Shown here: piece by piece, positions 41,717 through 51,321 of the stretch
Layout: the number at the start of each line of letters is the position of its first letter
How positions within the stretch are numbered: the first letter of the stretch is position 1
Source of the DNA: Sphingomonas bisphenolicum
Lineage (GTDB): Bacteria; Pseudomonadota; Alphaproteobacteria; Sphingomonadales; Sphingomonadaceae
Direction: 5' to 3'
DNA length: 64,000 nt
NCBI RefSeq assembly: GCF_024349785.1
Contig: NZ_AP018818.1
Coordinates: forward strand, 186,001-250,000
The notes under the pieces: generated by a model
What the model saw: the letters and a program-made list of their open reading frames with translations, nothing else
What the model was told of the DNA's origin: nothing
Database searches by the model: none
Translations under genes and position numbers: made by a program

Positions 41717-43080
41717 GCCTTCATGTCGATGGTGGCGATCAGGCCGCCATCCTCGGCGTTGCGCAGCCGCACCGAAGCCTCGAAACTCATCGCCAGCGAC
41801 CGGCTGATGGTGAGGCCGATGCCGGTGCCGTGGCGCCCGCCCGGCTGGCTGCTGGCGCCGCGGGTAAAGGGTTCGAACATCTGGTCTAGCTGATCGGCGG
41901 GAATGCCGGGGCCATGATCGCGCACATGGATCAGCAACCTGCCGCCCGATCGCGCGCAGCTAATTTCCGCGCTGCCGCCATAGCGCACGGCATTGTCGAC
42001 CAGATTGGCGATGCAGCGGGTCAGCGCATTGGGCTTGACGCGCACCGTGCCGCCGCACCCGCGCAGGAAACGAACAGGTGCGCCCAGTTCCTCGGCATCC
42101 TCCGCCATGCTCGTCAGCAGCGAATCGATGTCGAGCACCGACCATTCCTCGCGCGCCTCGATACTGCTGGCGAGATCCAGCCCCTCGCGCACCAGCGTCT
42201 GCATCGCCTGATGATCCTGCAACAGGCGCGCGCGCAGTTCTTCATTCTCGACCAGTTCCAGCCGCAGCCGCAGACGGGTCAGCGGCGTCTGGAGATCATG
42301 GCTGATCGCAGCGAGCAGTTGGGTCCGTTCGGCAAAGCCCGCGCGCGCGCGGCGCTGCATGAGATTGAAGGTGGACAGGGCGGCGCGCACTTCCTCCGGT
42401 CCGCGTTCGGGTATCTCCTCCGGGTCGAGCGAGACGGAAAAGGCCTCCGCCGCCTGTTCCAGCCGCCGCAGCGGTTTCGACACGATGCGCGCAACCAGAA
42501 TCGCCAAGCCAGCCGAAGAGGCGATGATGACGATCAGGTAGAGCGGGTTGAAGATGGTGCTGGGCGGCTTGGCGAGACGCGGGAAGCTGAGGGCGATCGC
42601 CCGGCGCTGGCCGATACCGTCGGTATAGCGCACCACCCAGCAATCCGGGCGCGGCGCATCGACAAGCCCCGCCACAAATTCCTTGGATTTGTAGCGATCG
42701 GGGAAGCAGAGGCCGGCAGGCACCTGGCCCGCTTCCGGCTGGGATTGCGGGCCAAAGCGCGCACGCAGAAGGGATTCGAGGTCGGAATCCGGCTCGTTCA
42801 GGCTTATGCCTTCAGGCGCGGGCGCTACGCCGATGATGCTGTGCGTCGCCATCATCTTTTCGATGCGCTTTGGATCTCTGCGGAAACGATCGGCGACATC
42901 GACCGCGCTGGCAATGACACGCTGGCGGCGCACCCGTTCGAAGTCATGCCGGCGCGTCTGTTCCGCCACCAGCAGCGCGATGATCGCGGCGACCGACATG
43001 CCCAGCGTCAGGATCAGGAAAATCTGTCCCGCCATCGACCGGAAGAAAGCGCGCGCGCGCCCGAACGCCTTGCCGATCAT
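41713..43080 (-). CDS. Sensor histidine kinase
   Basis: 455 residues. Two membrane helices (about 18-40 and 180-205) flank a periplasmic sensor of about 140 residues containing two Cys. HAMP follows, then the H-box ISHDLQTPLTRLRLRLEL with phosphoacceptor H261, N-box NLVDNAVRYGG, G1 DHGPGIPADQ and G2 GTGIGLTISR. The start overlaps the response-regulator stop (ATGA), so the pair is one operon divergent from the RND efflux operon, which it probably controls. Signal unknown. Confidence 0.92.
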   Translation of the reverse strand: MIGKAFGRARAFFRSMAGQIFLILTLGMSVAAIIALLVAEQTRRHDFERVRRQRVIASAVDVADRFRRDPKRIEKMMATHSIIGVAPAPEGISLNEPDSDLESLLRARFGPQSQPEAGQVPAGLCFPDRYKSKEFVAGLVDAPRPDCWVVRYTDGIGQRRAIALSFPRLAKPPSTIFNPLYLIVIIASSAGLAILVARIVSKPLRRLEQAAEAFSVSLDPEEIPERGPEEVRAALSTFNLMQRRARAGFAERTQLLAAISHDLQTPLTRLRLRLELVENEELRARLLQDHQAMQTLVREGLDLASSIEAREEWSVLDIDSLLTSMAEDAEELGAPVRFLRGCGGTVRVKPNALTRCIANLVDNAVRYGGSAEISCARSGGRLLIHVRDHGPGIPADQLDQMFEPFTRGASSQPGGRHGTGIGLTISRSLAMSFEASVRLRNAEDGGLIATIDMKA

Positions 43081-43805
43081 GAATGCTCCACCGAACAGGC
43101 GAGGACATAGCCTTCGCCCCGGACCGTCAGGATCAGATCCTCGCCACCCGGCAGCGTCGAAAGCTTGTGCCGCAACCGGCTGATCTGCAGGTCGATCGAC
43201 CGGTCGAACGCGGCGGTGGCGCGCCGTTCGGGCAGCAATGTCTCCCGGTCCAGCACGACATTGGGTTCGTCGATGAAACGGCTGAGCAGTCGAAATTCGG
43301 CCGAGGACAGCATCACCAGCCGGTCGTCGGGGGCGACCAGCCGGCGCTGCACCATATCCACCCGCCACGGGCCGATATGGGCGTAACGCGTGGTGCCGGC
43401 GCGTGCCGTGACCCCGCTGCGCCCGCGCCGCAGCAAATTGCGGATGCGCACCAGCAGTTCGCGCGGCTCGAACGGCTTGGTCAGATAATCGTCGGCGCCC
43501 AGTTCCAGCCCCAGCACCCGGTCGATCGCGCTGCCGCGCGCGGTCACCATGATGATCTGCACGTCCGATCCCTCCGCCCGCAGTTCGCGGCACAGCGACA
43601 GGCCATCGCCGTCGGGCAGGTTGAGATCGAGGACAATGAGGTCGACCGCCTCGTCGCGCAGCGTCTGGCGCAGGTCGCCGAGACTGGCGGCGGCCAGCAG
43701 GCGATAATTTTCCTGCCGCAACTGCCCGACGATCAGGTCGCGAATATCGGCGTCGTCATCGACCACCAGCACCGTGGCGGGACGGAAGGATGCAGCATCG
43801 ACCAT
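43077..43805 (-). CDS. OmpR-family response regulator
   Basis: 242 residues. Receiver domain with acidic pocket D16-D18, phosphoacceptor D60 (LIVLDLNLPDG), the switch Thr in MVTARG and Lys in YLTKPFEPRE. The C-terminal winged helix ends FDRSIDLQISRLRHKLS and GYVL. DNA binding should be to direct repeats, and three GATAC repeats at 10-bp spacing lie about 50-75 bp upstream of its own start, on the way to the RND operon. Likely autoregulated and activating efflux. Confidence 0.92.
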   Translation of the reverse strand: MVDAASFRPATVLVVDDDADIRDLIVGQLRQENYRLLAAASLGDLRQTLRDEAVDLIVLDLNLPDGDGLSLCRELRAEGSDVQIIMVTARGSAIDRVLGLELGADDYLTKPFEPRELLVRIRNLLRRGRSGVTARAGTTRYAHIGPWRVDMVQRRLVAPDDRLVMLSSAEFRLLSRFIDEPNVVLDRETLLPERRATAAFDRSIDLQISRLRHKLSTLPGGEDLILTVRGEGYVLACSVEHS

Positions 43806-44164
43806 GGCCTGTCCTAGCGCGCGACGGGTTAAAAGTCTGCGCTTCTTCGCGCCTGATACAGGCCGATACAAAGCGATACGAAGTTGCGCGCTCATGCAAC
43901 GCGTCGTCGCATTCCGAAAAACAGTCGCTCTACCATGAGACGGGCAAAGCCGCGAAGAGGGCCTTGTCGGCTCCCCTGCCGACGCCAACGGAGTCCTTGC
44001 GATGCCTAACCCTGCCATCCTGGCTGGAAACCCGGTGCAACGGCCCGAATCGGTCGCGCACGTCCCTCCCTCCTCCCCCTCGTGCGCCCGGTCCGGTCTC
44101 CTCCATGCATCGGCAGGCATCGCAGGGATCTGTCCGGCACGCCTTCGAGGATAAGCGTCAGACC
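43806..44164. other. Divergent control region of two-component and RND genes
   Basis: 359 bp with no recognisable gene. The three GATAC direct repeats at 43855-43880 are the main signal. The frame of the membrane-fusion protein is open through part of it, but the lipoprotein signal fixes the start at 44165. Confidence 0.6.
43855..43880. promoter_or_regulatory. Three direct repeats, probable response-regulator site
   Basis: GATACA at 43855, GATACA at 43865 and GATACG at 43875 recur with an exact 10-bp period, each on the same face of the helix. OmpR-family regulators bind such direct repeats. They lie between the regulator gene and the RND operon. Confidence 0.72.
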
Positions 44165-45298
44165 ATGCTCATTTCCGCCACCCTGCGCAGCCTTCGGGTC
44201 GCACCAATCGCTCTTGGCCTGTCGCTTGCGGCATGTGGCCAGCAAAAGCCGACGCAAAAAGGGCCGGTGGAAGTGGGCGTGGTCACGCTGAGCACGCAGG
44301 ACGCCACCGTATCCAGCGAGCTGCCCGGCCGCACCGTATCGACCATGATGTCGGAAGTGCGGCCGCAAGTGGCGGGGCTGATCCAGAAGCGGCTGTTCAC
44401 CGAAGGATCGATGGTCAGCGCCGGCCAGCCGCTCTACCAGATCGACGCACGTCTCTATCGCGCGTCGCGCGACGAGGCGCAGGCCAGTCTGGCCAGTGCG
44501 CAGGCGACCGCCGCAGCGGCGCAGGCCAAGGCGCAACGCTATCGCAGCCTGGGCGATACTGAAGCGGTGAGCGCGCAGGACCGCGACGATGTAATCGCGA
44601 CCGCGCGCCAGGCGAGCGCCGCGGTGCAGCAGGCGCGCGCCAGCCTGCAGACCAGCAGCGTCAATCTCGACTTCACGCTGGTCCGCGCGCCGATCAGCGG
44701 TCGTATTGGACGCACCCTGTTCACCCCCGGGGCGCTGGTGACGACCAGCCAGACCGACCCGCTGACCACGATCCAGCAGCTCGACCCCATCTATGTCGAC
44801 GTGACCCAGTCCAGTTCGCAGATTTTGGCGCTGCGCCGGTCGCTGGCGGCGGGCAAGACGCTGGCGGCCAGCGCGACCATCCGGCTGAAACTGGAAGATG
44901 GCGCCGACTATCCCCAGGAAGGCCGGATCGAATTCGCCGAGCCGATCGTCGACGTCAACAGCGGCACGGTGACGTTGCGCGCGCGCTTTCCCAATCCTGA
45001 CGGGCTGCTGATGCCCGGCATGTTCGTCCGCGTGATCGCGCCGCAATCGGTGGTGCCCGGCGCGATTCTGGCGCCGCAACAGGGCATCAACCGCGATCCC
45101 AAGGGCAACGCCACGGCGCTGGTCGTGAACAAGGCGAACAAGGTCGAACGCCGTATCGTCACCGCCGCTCAGGCGATCGGCGACAAATGGCTGATCACCG
45201 CGGGTCTCAAGGCCGGCGACCGCCTGATCGTCGAGGGCACCGACAAGGTGAAGGTCGACGACGTCGTAAAGCCTGTCGCCATCAAGACAGCGCAATAG
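44165..45298 (+). CDS. RND efflux periplasmic adaptor (membrane fusion) lipoprotein
   Basis: 377 residues from the ATG at 44165. A lipoprotein signal with lipobox LAAC (about residues 21-24) leads to the biotinyl/lipoyl halves (VRPQVAGLIQKRLFTEGSMV and APISGRIG) flanking an Ala/Gln-rich coiled-coil hairpin (about 95-165), then a beta-barrel and membrane-proximal domain (LMPGMFVRV). It bridges the inner-membrane pump and the outer-membrane channel. Pump and channel genes follow immediately. Typical of MexA/AcrA adaptors of HAE1 drug efflux. Confidence 0.93.
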   Translation: MLISATLRSLRVAPIALGLSLAACGQQKPTQKGPVEVGVVTLSTQDATVSSELPGRTVSTMMSEVRPQVAGLIQKRLFTEGSMVSAGQPLYQIDARLYRASRDEAQASLASAQATAAAAQAKAQRYRSLGDTEAVSAQDRDDVIATARQASAAVQQARASLQTSSVNLDFTLVRAPISGRIGRTLFTPGALVTTSQTDPLTTIQQLDPIYVDVTQSSSQILALRRSLAAGKTLAASATIRLKLEDGADYPQEGRIEFAEPIVDVNSGTVTLRARFPNPDGLLMPGMFVRVIAPQSVVPGAILAPQQGINRDPKGNATALVVNKANKVERRIVTAAQAIGDKWLITAGLKAGDRLIVEGTDKVKVDDVVKPVAIKTAQ

Positions 45299-45308
45299 GA
45301 GCCGGCCC

Positions 45309-48300
45309 TTGCTCAGCCGCTATTTCATCGAACGGCCGATTTTCGCCTGGGTCATCGCCATCGGCATCATGCTGGCGGGTCTGGGCGCGATGCTGTCGCT
45401 CCCCATCGCCCAATATCCCGACATCGCCCCGCCCGGCGTCGGCATCAGCGCCACCTATCCCGGTGCCTCGGCCGAAACCGTGGAAACCAGCGTCACGCAG
45501 GTGCTGGAACAGCAGCTCACCGGCATCGATGGCCTGATGTATTTCTCCTCCTCCTCGACCGCTACGGGGCAGGCGCGGATCACCGTCACCTTCCAGAAGG
45601 GGACCGATCCCGACACCGCGCAGGTGCAGGTGCAGAACCGGGTGCAGCAGGCGCTCAGTCGCCTGCCCAATGCGGTGCAACAGCAGGGCCTTTCCGTCAC
45701 CAAGCAGCAGACCGACTTCCTGATGCTGGTCGGCCTCTACGACGAGACGGACACGGCGACGCAGGCGGACATCGCCGATTATCTGGTCAATAATTTTCAA
45801 GACCCGATCGCGCGCATCGACGGCATCGGCGCAACCCAGATTTTCGGCTCACAATATGCGATGCGGGTGTGGCTGGACCCCTATAAGCTGGCCGCCGTCA
45901 AACTGATGCCGTCGGACGTGCAGAGCGCAATTTCGGCGCAGAATGTCGAAGTGTCGGCGGGCCAGATCGGCGCCGACCCGGCGCCCGCCGGGCAGCAGAT
46001 CAACGCAACCGTGACGGCGCGCGCTCGCCTGCAGACACCCGAACAGTTCCGCAACATCATCGTCAAAACGCAGACCGACGGATCGATCGTCCATCTGTCC
46101 GACGTGGCGCGTGTCGAATTGGGCAATGAAAGCTACACCACGGCGGCGCGACTGAACGGCCACCCGGCGTCCGGCGTCGCTTTGCAACTGGCGCCGGGCG
46201 CGGACGCGCTCAAGACCGCGGAACTGGTCAAGGCCAAGGTCGCGGAACTCTCGTCCAGCCTGCCGCACGGTTACAAGGTCGTCTTTCCGCGCGACACGAC
46301 ACCCTTCATCAAGCTGTCGGTCGAGGAGGTCATCAAGACGCTGCTCGAAGCGGTCGCGCTGGTCGTGGTGGTGATGTTCGTTTTCCTGCAAAGCTGGCGC
46401 GCGACGCTGATCCCGGCGATCGCGGTGCCGGTGGTGCTGCTGGGCACGTTCGGCATTCTCGCCTTGTTCGGCTATTCGATCAACACGCTGACCCTGTTCG
46501 GCATGGTCCTGTCCATCGGCCTGCTGGTCGACGACGCGATCGTCGTGGTGGAAAATGTCGAGCGCATCATGGAGGAGGAAGGTCTCTCCCCGCGTGAGGC
46601 GACGATCAAGTCGATGGAGGAGATCGGCAGCGCGCTGGTCGGCATCGCACTCGTCCTCTCCGCCGTATTGCTGCCCATGGCCTTTTTCGGCGGATCGACC
46701 GGCGTCATCTACCGCCAGTTTTCCATAACCATCGTGTCGTCGATGCTGTTGTCGGTGGTCGTCGCGCTGATCCTGTCGCCGGCGCTGTGCGCGACCATCC
46801 TCAAATCCGCGAGCGAGGAACATCGCGACAGGGGCTGGGCCGGCAAGTTCAACCGCTGGTTCGAGCGACTGACCGGCGGTTATGTTCGCCGCACGGAGCA
46901 GGTGCTGGGCCGCCGCAAGCTGTTCTGGGGCCTGTATGTCGTCGTGCTGGCGCTGCTGGTGCTGCTCTTCGTGCGCCTGCCATCCAGCTTCCTGCCGGTC
47001 GAGGATCAGGGACAGGTGATGGTGCAGGTCACGCTGCCCGCCGGCGCCAAGTCCAGCCGGACCGCCGCCGTCATCGACCAGGTGCAGAATTATTTCCTGA
47101 ACGATGAAAAGGACAATGTCGCCTACGCCTTCATCATGACCGGATTCAGCTTCCAGGGCCAGGGCGAGAATGTCGGCCAGGGCTTCATCAACCTGGCGCC
47201 ATGGGACGATCGCAAGGGGGCGGCGAACACGGCCGGGTCTATCGCCGGGCGCGCCACCAAGCAACTTGCCGCGATCCGCGACGCCAGGGTGCTGGGCATG
47301 ACGCCGCCGGCCATCCGTGGCCTGGGCCAGTCGAACGGCTTCACCTTCGAACTGCTCAACAATGGCAGCCTCAGCCGCGCGCGTTTTCTGGAGCTGCGCA
47401 ACCAGTTGATCGACGCGGCGTCGAAGGATCCCTTGCTGGCCGGCGTACGCGCCGCATCGCTGGAGGATACGCCGCAGCTCAAGGTGGATATCGACAATGA
47501 GAAGCTGGCCGTTCTGGGCCTGACCCAGAGCAGTGTCGACAACGTGCTCAGTTCCGCCTGGGGCAGCACCTATGTCAACGACTTCGTCGATCGCGGTCGG
47601 GTGAAGCGCGTCTATATGCAGGCGGATGCGGCCTATCGCGCGCTGCCGACCGATATCGACAACTGGATGGTGCGGTCGAGCAGTACCGGCGAAATGGTGC
47701 CCTTTTCCGCTTTCGCGACCACGCATTGGACGATGGGACCGAGCACGATGGCGCGCTTCAACGGCCTGTCCTCCTTTGAGATTCAGGGCCAGGCTGGCGC
47801 GGGCGCCAGTTCGGGCGAAGCCATGGACCGGATGGTCGAACTGCAGAAGCAACTCCCCGCCGGCACCAGCTATGCGTGGAGCGGCCTGTCCTATCAGGAG
47901 CAACTGTCCGGCGGTCAGGCGCCGCTGCTCTATGGCCTGTCGGTGCTGGTCGTATTCCTGTGCCTCGCCGCGCTTTATGAAAGCTGGTCGATCCCGCTGG
48001 CGGTGCTGCTGGTGATCCCGCTCGGCCTGGTCGGCGCGGTCATCGCGGTGTGGGCGCGCGGGCTGGAGAATAATATCTTCTTCCAGGTCGGTTTGCTCAC
48101 GACCATGGGCCTGGCGGCGAAGAATGCGATCCTGATCGTCGAGTTCGCCGAACTGGCGCACAAACAGGGCAAGGACGCGCTGTCCGCAGCGCTGGAAGCG
48201 GCACGACTGCGCTTTCGCCCGATCCTGATGACCAGCCTCGCCTTCATCGCCGGCGTCATCCCGTTGGCGATCGCGACGGGCGCAGGCGCACAGAGCCGTG

Positions 48301-48461
48301 TTGCGATCGGTACGGCGGTGGTCGGCGGCATGACGACCGCGACGGTGCTGGCCATCTTCTACGTACCGCTCTTCTTCGTCACCATCGCCAGCCTGTTTAG
48401 CGCTAGCGAAGGGAAGGCCGCGCCGCCTGCCCCGGCGCCCGATGCAGGAGTTCCCGCATGA
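45309..48461 (+). CDS. RND multidrug efflux pump, AcrB/MexB type (HAE1)
   Basis: 1050 residues with the usual twelve membrane helices and two large periplasmic loops. It begins SRYFIERPIFAWVIAIGIML. The proton-relay aspartates are in LLVDDAIVVVENV in helix 4, and the second-half repeats include GLAAKNAILIVEFA and ATGAGAQSRVAIGTAVVGGM. The start codon is TTG, chosen because AGGAG lies 8 bases upstream and the protein starts at the conserved N-terminus. The stop overlaps the outer-membrane gene start by 4 bp. Substrate unknown, probably hydrophobic or aromatic compounds. Confidence 0.95.
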   Translation: MLSRYFIERPIFAWVIAIGIMLAGLGAMLSLPIAQYPDIAPPGVGISATYPGASAETVETSVTQVLEQQLTGIDGLMYFSSSSTATGQARITVTFQKGTDPDTAQVQVQNRVQQALSRLPNAVQQQGLSVTKQQTDFLMLVGLYDETDTATQADIADYLVNNFQDPIARIDGIGATQIFGSQYAMRVWLDPYKLAAVKLMPSDVQSAISAQNVEVSAGQIGADPAPAGQQINATVTARARLQTPEQFRNIIVKTQTDGSIVHLSDVARVELGNESYTTAARLNGHPASGVALQLAPGADALKTAELVKAKVAELSSSLPHGYKVVFPRDTTPFIKLSVEEVIKTLLEAVALVVVVMFVFLQSWRATLIPAIAVPVVLLGTFGILALFGYSINTLTLFGMVLSIGLLVDDAIVVVENVERIMEEEGLSPREATIKSMEEIGSALVGIALVLSAVLLPMAFFGGSTGVIYRQFSITIVSSMLLSVVVALILSPALCATILKSASEEHRDRGWAGKFNRWFERLTGGYVRRTEQVLGRRKLFWGLYVVVLALLVLLFVRLPSSFLPVEDQGQVMVQVTLPAGAKSSRTAAVIDQVQNYFLNDEKDNVAYAFIMTGFSFQGQGENVGQGFINLAPWDDRKGAANTAGSIAGRATKQLAAIRDARVLGMTPPAIRGLGQSNGFTFELLNNGSLSRARFLELRNQLIDAASKDPLLAGVRAASLEDTPQLKVDIDNEKLAVLGLTQSSVDNVLSSAWGSTYVNDFVDRGRVKRVYMQADAAYRALPTDIDNWMVRSSSTGEMVPFSAFATTHWTMGPSTMARFNGLSSFEIQGQAGAGASSGEAMDRMVELQKQLPAGTSYAWSGLSYQEQLSGGQAPLLYGLSVLVVFLCLAALYESWSIPLAVLLVIPLGLVGAVIAVWARGLENNIFFQVGLLTTMGLAAKNAILIVEFAELAHKQGKDALSAALEAARLRFRPILMTSLAFIAGVIPLAIATGAGAQSRVAIGTAVVGGMTTATVLAIFYVPLFFVTIASLFSASEGKAAPPAPAPDAGVPA

Positions 48462-49825
48462 TCCGCCTTCGCTTGTCGGCCGTCTCGCTATTGGCGCTCG
48501 CCGGATGCAACATGGCGCCGACTTATGTGCGGCCGGCGGCGCCCGTGCCGCCAACGCTGCCCAGCGGCGAAGCCTATGCGCCAGGCCAGGCGGGACAACA
48601 GGCCGGGCTGGCCTGGACCGAGCTGATCGGCGACGCAAAGCTCCGCACCGTCATCGACCGCGCGCTCGCGAACAATCGCGATCTGCGCGTCGCGCTTGCG
48701 AACATCCAGTCGGCGCGGGCGCAATATGGGGTGCAGCGCGCCGCCCAGTTGCCCACCATCACCGCCGACGCCGGCGCCAGCTTCACGCGCCAGAATGACA
48801 GCAGGCAGAATAATTACAGCGCCGATGTCGGTTTCAGCGCGTTCGAGATCGATCTGTTCGGCCGCGTCCGCAACATGGCCCAATCGGCGCTGGAAACCTA
48901 TCTGGCGACCGAGGAAGGCGCGCGATCGACCCGGATCACGCTGATCGCCGAGACGGCAACCGCCTATGCGACGCTGGCGGCTGACCGGGAACTGCTGGCG
49001 GTTTCTCGCCAGACGCAGGCGAGCGCCCAGCGCACGCTGGACATCACCCGCAAGCTCAATGGCGCCGGCCTTACCGGCAAGCTGGACGTCCATCAGGCCG
49101 AGACGACGGTAGAGCAGGCGGCGTCGGACGTCGCCGCCAACATCACCCAGGTCGCCCAGGATCGTAACGCGCTCGACCTGCTGGTGGGCGCCCCGGTCGA
49201 AGAGGCATTGCTGCCCGGATCGCTCGACAGCCTGATTGCCGGCATCGCCAAGGTGCCGGCCGGCCTGTCGTCGGATGTGCTGCTTCGGCGGCCCGACGTG
49301 CTGCAGGCGGAGCATCAGCTCAAGGCCGCCAATGCCGATATCGGCGCGGCGCGCGCTGCGATGTTCCCGACGATCAGCCTGACCTCGGCGATCGGCGTGG
49401 CGAGTTCCGCCCTCTCGTCGCTGTTCACCGGCAGCGGTTTCGCCTGGTCCGCCAGTCCGTCGGCCAGCCTGCCGATCTTCGGCGGCGCGAACCGCGGGAA
49501 TCTGGACTATAGCAAGGCGCAGCGCGATCTCTATGTCGCCCAATATGAAAAGGCGGTCCAGGCAGCCTTTCGCGAAGTCGCCGACGGGCTGGCGCGCGAA
49601 GGCACGATCGACGCGCAGCAGGCGGCGCAGCGGCGGCTGGTGACGGCCAGCCAACGGGCCTATGATCTGGCGGACCAGCGCTATCGCTCGGGGATCGACA
49701 CGTTCCTGACCGCGCTGACCAGCCAGCGCGCGCTCTACAGCGCTCGGCAATCGTCTATTTCTACCGACCTTGCCCTGGTGAGCAACCGGGTGCTGCTCTA
49801 TCGGGTGGTCGGCGCAGATCAGTAA
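48458..49825 (+). CDS. RND outer-membrane efflux lipoprotein (OprM/NodT type)
   Basis: 455 residues. Lipobox LAGC near residue 16-19 and the NodT-family opening MAPTYVRPAAPVP. The body has two long repeats of the TolC fold: ALANNRDLRVALANIQSARA and RRPDVLQAEHQLKAANADIG. Completes the tripartite pump. Coupled by a 4-bp overlap to the pump gene. Confidence 0.93.
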   Translation: MIRLRLSAVSLLALAGCNMAPTYVRPAAPVPPTLPSGEAYAPGQAGQQAGLAWTELIGDAKLRTVIDRALANNRDLRVALANIQSARAQYGVQRAAQLPTITADAGASFTRQNDSRQNNYSADVGFSAFEIDLFGRVRNMAQSALETYLATEEGARSTRITLIAETATAYATLAADRELLAVSRQTQASAQRTLDITRKLNGAGLTGKLDVHQAETTVEQAASDVAANITQVAQDRNALDLLVGAPVEEALLPGSLDSLIAGIAKVPAGLSSDVLLRRPDVLQAEHQLKAANADIGAARAAMFPTISLTSAIGVASSALSSLFTGSGFAWSASPSASLPIFGGANRGNLDYSKAQRDLYVAQYEKAVQAAFREVADGLAREGTIDAQQAAQRRLVTASQRAYDLADQRYRSGIDTFLTALTSQRALYSARQSSISTDLALVSNRVLLYRVVGADQ

Positions 49826-49902
49826 GCCGCCATGTCCCTTTCTTTCCCCTTCTCCCGCGCCACGAATCTGTTATCATGCGCGGATAATAAGGGAGAGGAA
49901 CC

Positions 49903-50031
49903 ATGCTGCTACTGGCACGGTGTCTGGATTGGCTCTGCAAGTTATTTGCGTCGGGCGCGCAGGATGAAGTGCGCCTCAACGAATTGATATCGCGCTGCGG
50001 CGCGCGCGACCACATGCCGCGCCGCCCCTGA
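49903..50031 (+). CDS. Small protein, 42 residues
   Basis: Starts MLLLARCLDWLCKLFASGAQ and ends in an Arg/Pro tail; preceded by an excellent GGGAGAGGAA site six bases upstream. The first half is an amphipathic, Leu/Cys-rich helix. No family recognised. The strong ribosome binding site argues for translation. It lies 77 bp after the efflux operon and may be its own transcript. Confidence 0.5.
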   Translation: MLLLARCLDWLCKLFASGAQDEVRLNELISRCGARDHMPRRP

Positions 50032-50041
50032 CGGCGTCAGG

Positions 50042-50734
50042 CTAGCGCGGCAGGCCAGTGCGCTCGGACGACGCCAGCCGCTTGGCCGTCGTCAGCGTCT
50101 GACCGATGAACAGCAGCACTAGAATCGCGCCAATTATTCCCACGAACAGGTCGAACCCCGACACCGCGCCGAACCAGCCGGGGGCATAGCCCAGCAACAT
50201 CATCGCGATCGTCAGCCCGATCAGCAGCAATCGCAATTCGGTCGGGCCGGCCGCCAGATAGGATAGTTTGAATTCGCCCAGCACCCGCGCCGACAAATAG
50301 GCGTGGATCGACAGCAGCAGATAGCCCGCCAGCGCGACCAGCGCGACGTCCATGCGGATATAGGGGCTGGCCCCCATGCCCGCGAGGATCAGCAAGGTGG
50401 CCAGGCCATCGCAGCTATGATCGATGAAATAGCCGTAGGACGGCCGCTCGATATGGCGGAACCGCGCCAGGCTGCCGTCGAGGGAGTCGCCGAACCATTG
50501 CAGCGCATAGCCTGCGATCGCGAGCCATAGCCAGTCGACGCCCCAGTTGCTGGCGGCATAACCGGCGAAAATGGCGAATGCGCCGACCATGCCCAGCGCG
50601 GTCAGCATGTCGGGCGTAACCCAGCGCGGCATATGGGCGCACAGCCAGTTGAGCAGGCGCCTTTCCGCCACGGCGAGAACATTCTGCTGGATACGGGCGA
50701 TGGGCGGGGCCGACTGGCCGGATGGCAATGACAT
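50042..50734 (-). CDS. CDP-alcohol phosphatidyltransferase family protein
   Basis: 230 residues with about six hydrophobic helices. The catalytic signature DG-x2-AR-x8-G-x3-D-x3-D is present as DGSLARFRHI with the following G, D and D (around residues 88-111). Enzymes of this family transfer a phosphatidyl or phospho-alcohol group from a CDP-activated donor to an alcohol (glycerol-phosphate, serine, inositol and so on). Which one is not evident. It is isolated between two small genes. Confidence 0.88.
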   Translation of the reverse strand: MSLPSGQSAPPIARIQQNVLAVAERRLLNWLCAHMPRWVTPDMLTALGMVGAFAIFAGYAASNWGVDWLWLAIAGYALQWFGDSLDGSLARFRHIERPSYGYFIDHSCDGLATLLILAGMGASPYIRMDVALVALAGYLLLSIHAYLSARVLGEFKLSYLAAGPTELRLLLIGLTIAMMLLGYAPGWFGAVSGFDLFVGIIGAILVLLFIGQTLTTAKRLASSERTGLPR

Positions 50735-50862
50735 GGGGCTTTATGACGGAAGGATGACGAATAGACAATATTCGTTGCGCCGCACCGATTAAGCCCATTG
50801 CCTGTTCCTTGGCTTCCGGGCCAAAGGCGCATGATCGGGCGGTACGCCCCGTGGAGAAGCAT

Positions 50863-51120
50863 ATGAGTAAGGACCGGCCCCAGGATGTGCGCGATATCGT
50901 GGTAAGGATGGAACAGAGGCCATCCAATCCGGTCCGCCGTGCGCGGCTGATGGTGGAGCAGGAAGTGCCCCCGGCCCGCCGTGGTCCGGGATGGGACCGG
51001 CATTGGCGCGAACTGGAGGCCTATCTGGACGAGGGCGTCGCCTGGAAGATGCCGCAGGGTCTGGACGACACGCTATCCGAAGAAGACAAAAAAAGAGCCG
51101 ATCCGAAGACCAGCTCGTAA
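50863..51120 (+). CDS. Hypothetical protein, 85 residues
   Basis: Begins MSKDRPQDVRDIVVRMEQRP; charged, without membrane helix, with a Trp-containing stretch GWDRHWRELEAYLDEG. The start is set by GGAGAAGC just upstream; the frame extends to 50809 without better signals. No family recognised. Confidence 0.6.
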   Translation: MSKDRPQDVRDIVVRMEQRPSNPVRRARLMVEQEVPPARRGPGWDRHWRELEAYLDEGVAWKMPQGLDDTLSEEDKKRADPKTSS

Positions 51121-51321
51121 AGTTTTAGGAGAGGATGCCTGAAAGGCAGGTTCTTTGTGTACCAAATGGTGAGTTTTCGCAAGTGCGAACGGCGCGCTCG
51201 CAGTTGCAAAAACTGCATCCCTGGCGCGGTACAGCCATTTCCGTAGCGGAATCGCGCAGGATGGCGTGGTGGAATTCCTCTGATATCCGTCGTCATGTGC
51301 CGCTCGAATCGCTGCGCCGGC

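Noticed and set aside
43790..44164. Upstream extension of the membrane-fusion protein frame
   Set aside because: Ser/Pro/Arg-rich sequence without homology; the lipoprotein signal sets the start at 44165.
45849..48638. Very long open frame (over 900 codons) antisense to the RND pump gene
   Set aside because: GC-rich codon bias makes the opposite strand open; the frame is full of Gln/Arg/His runs without domain patterns, and the plus-strand pump is complete and conserved.
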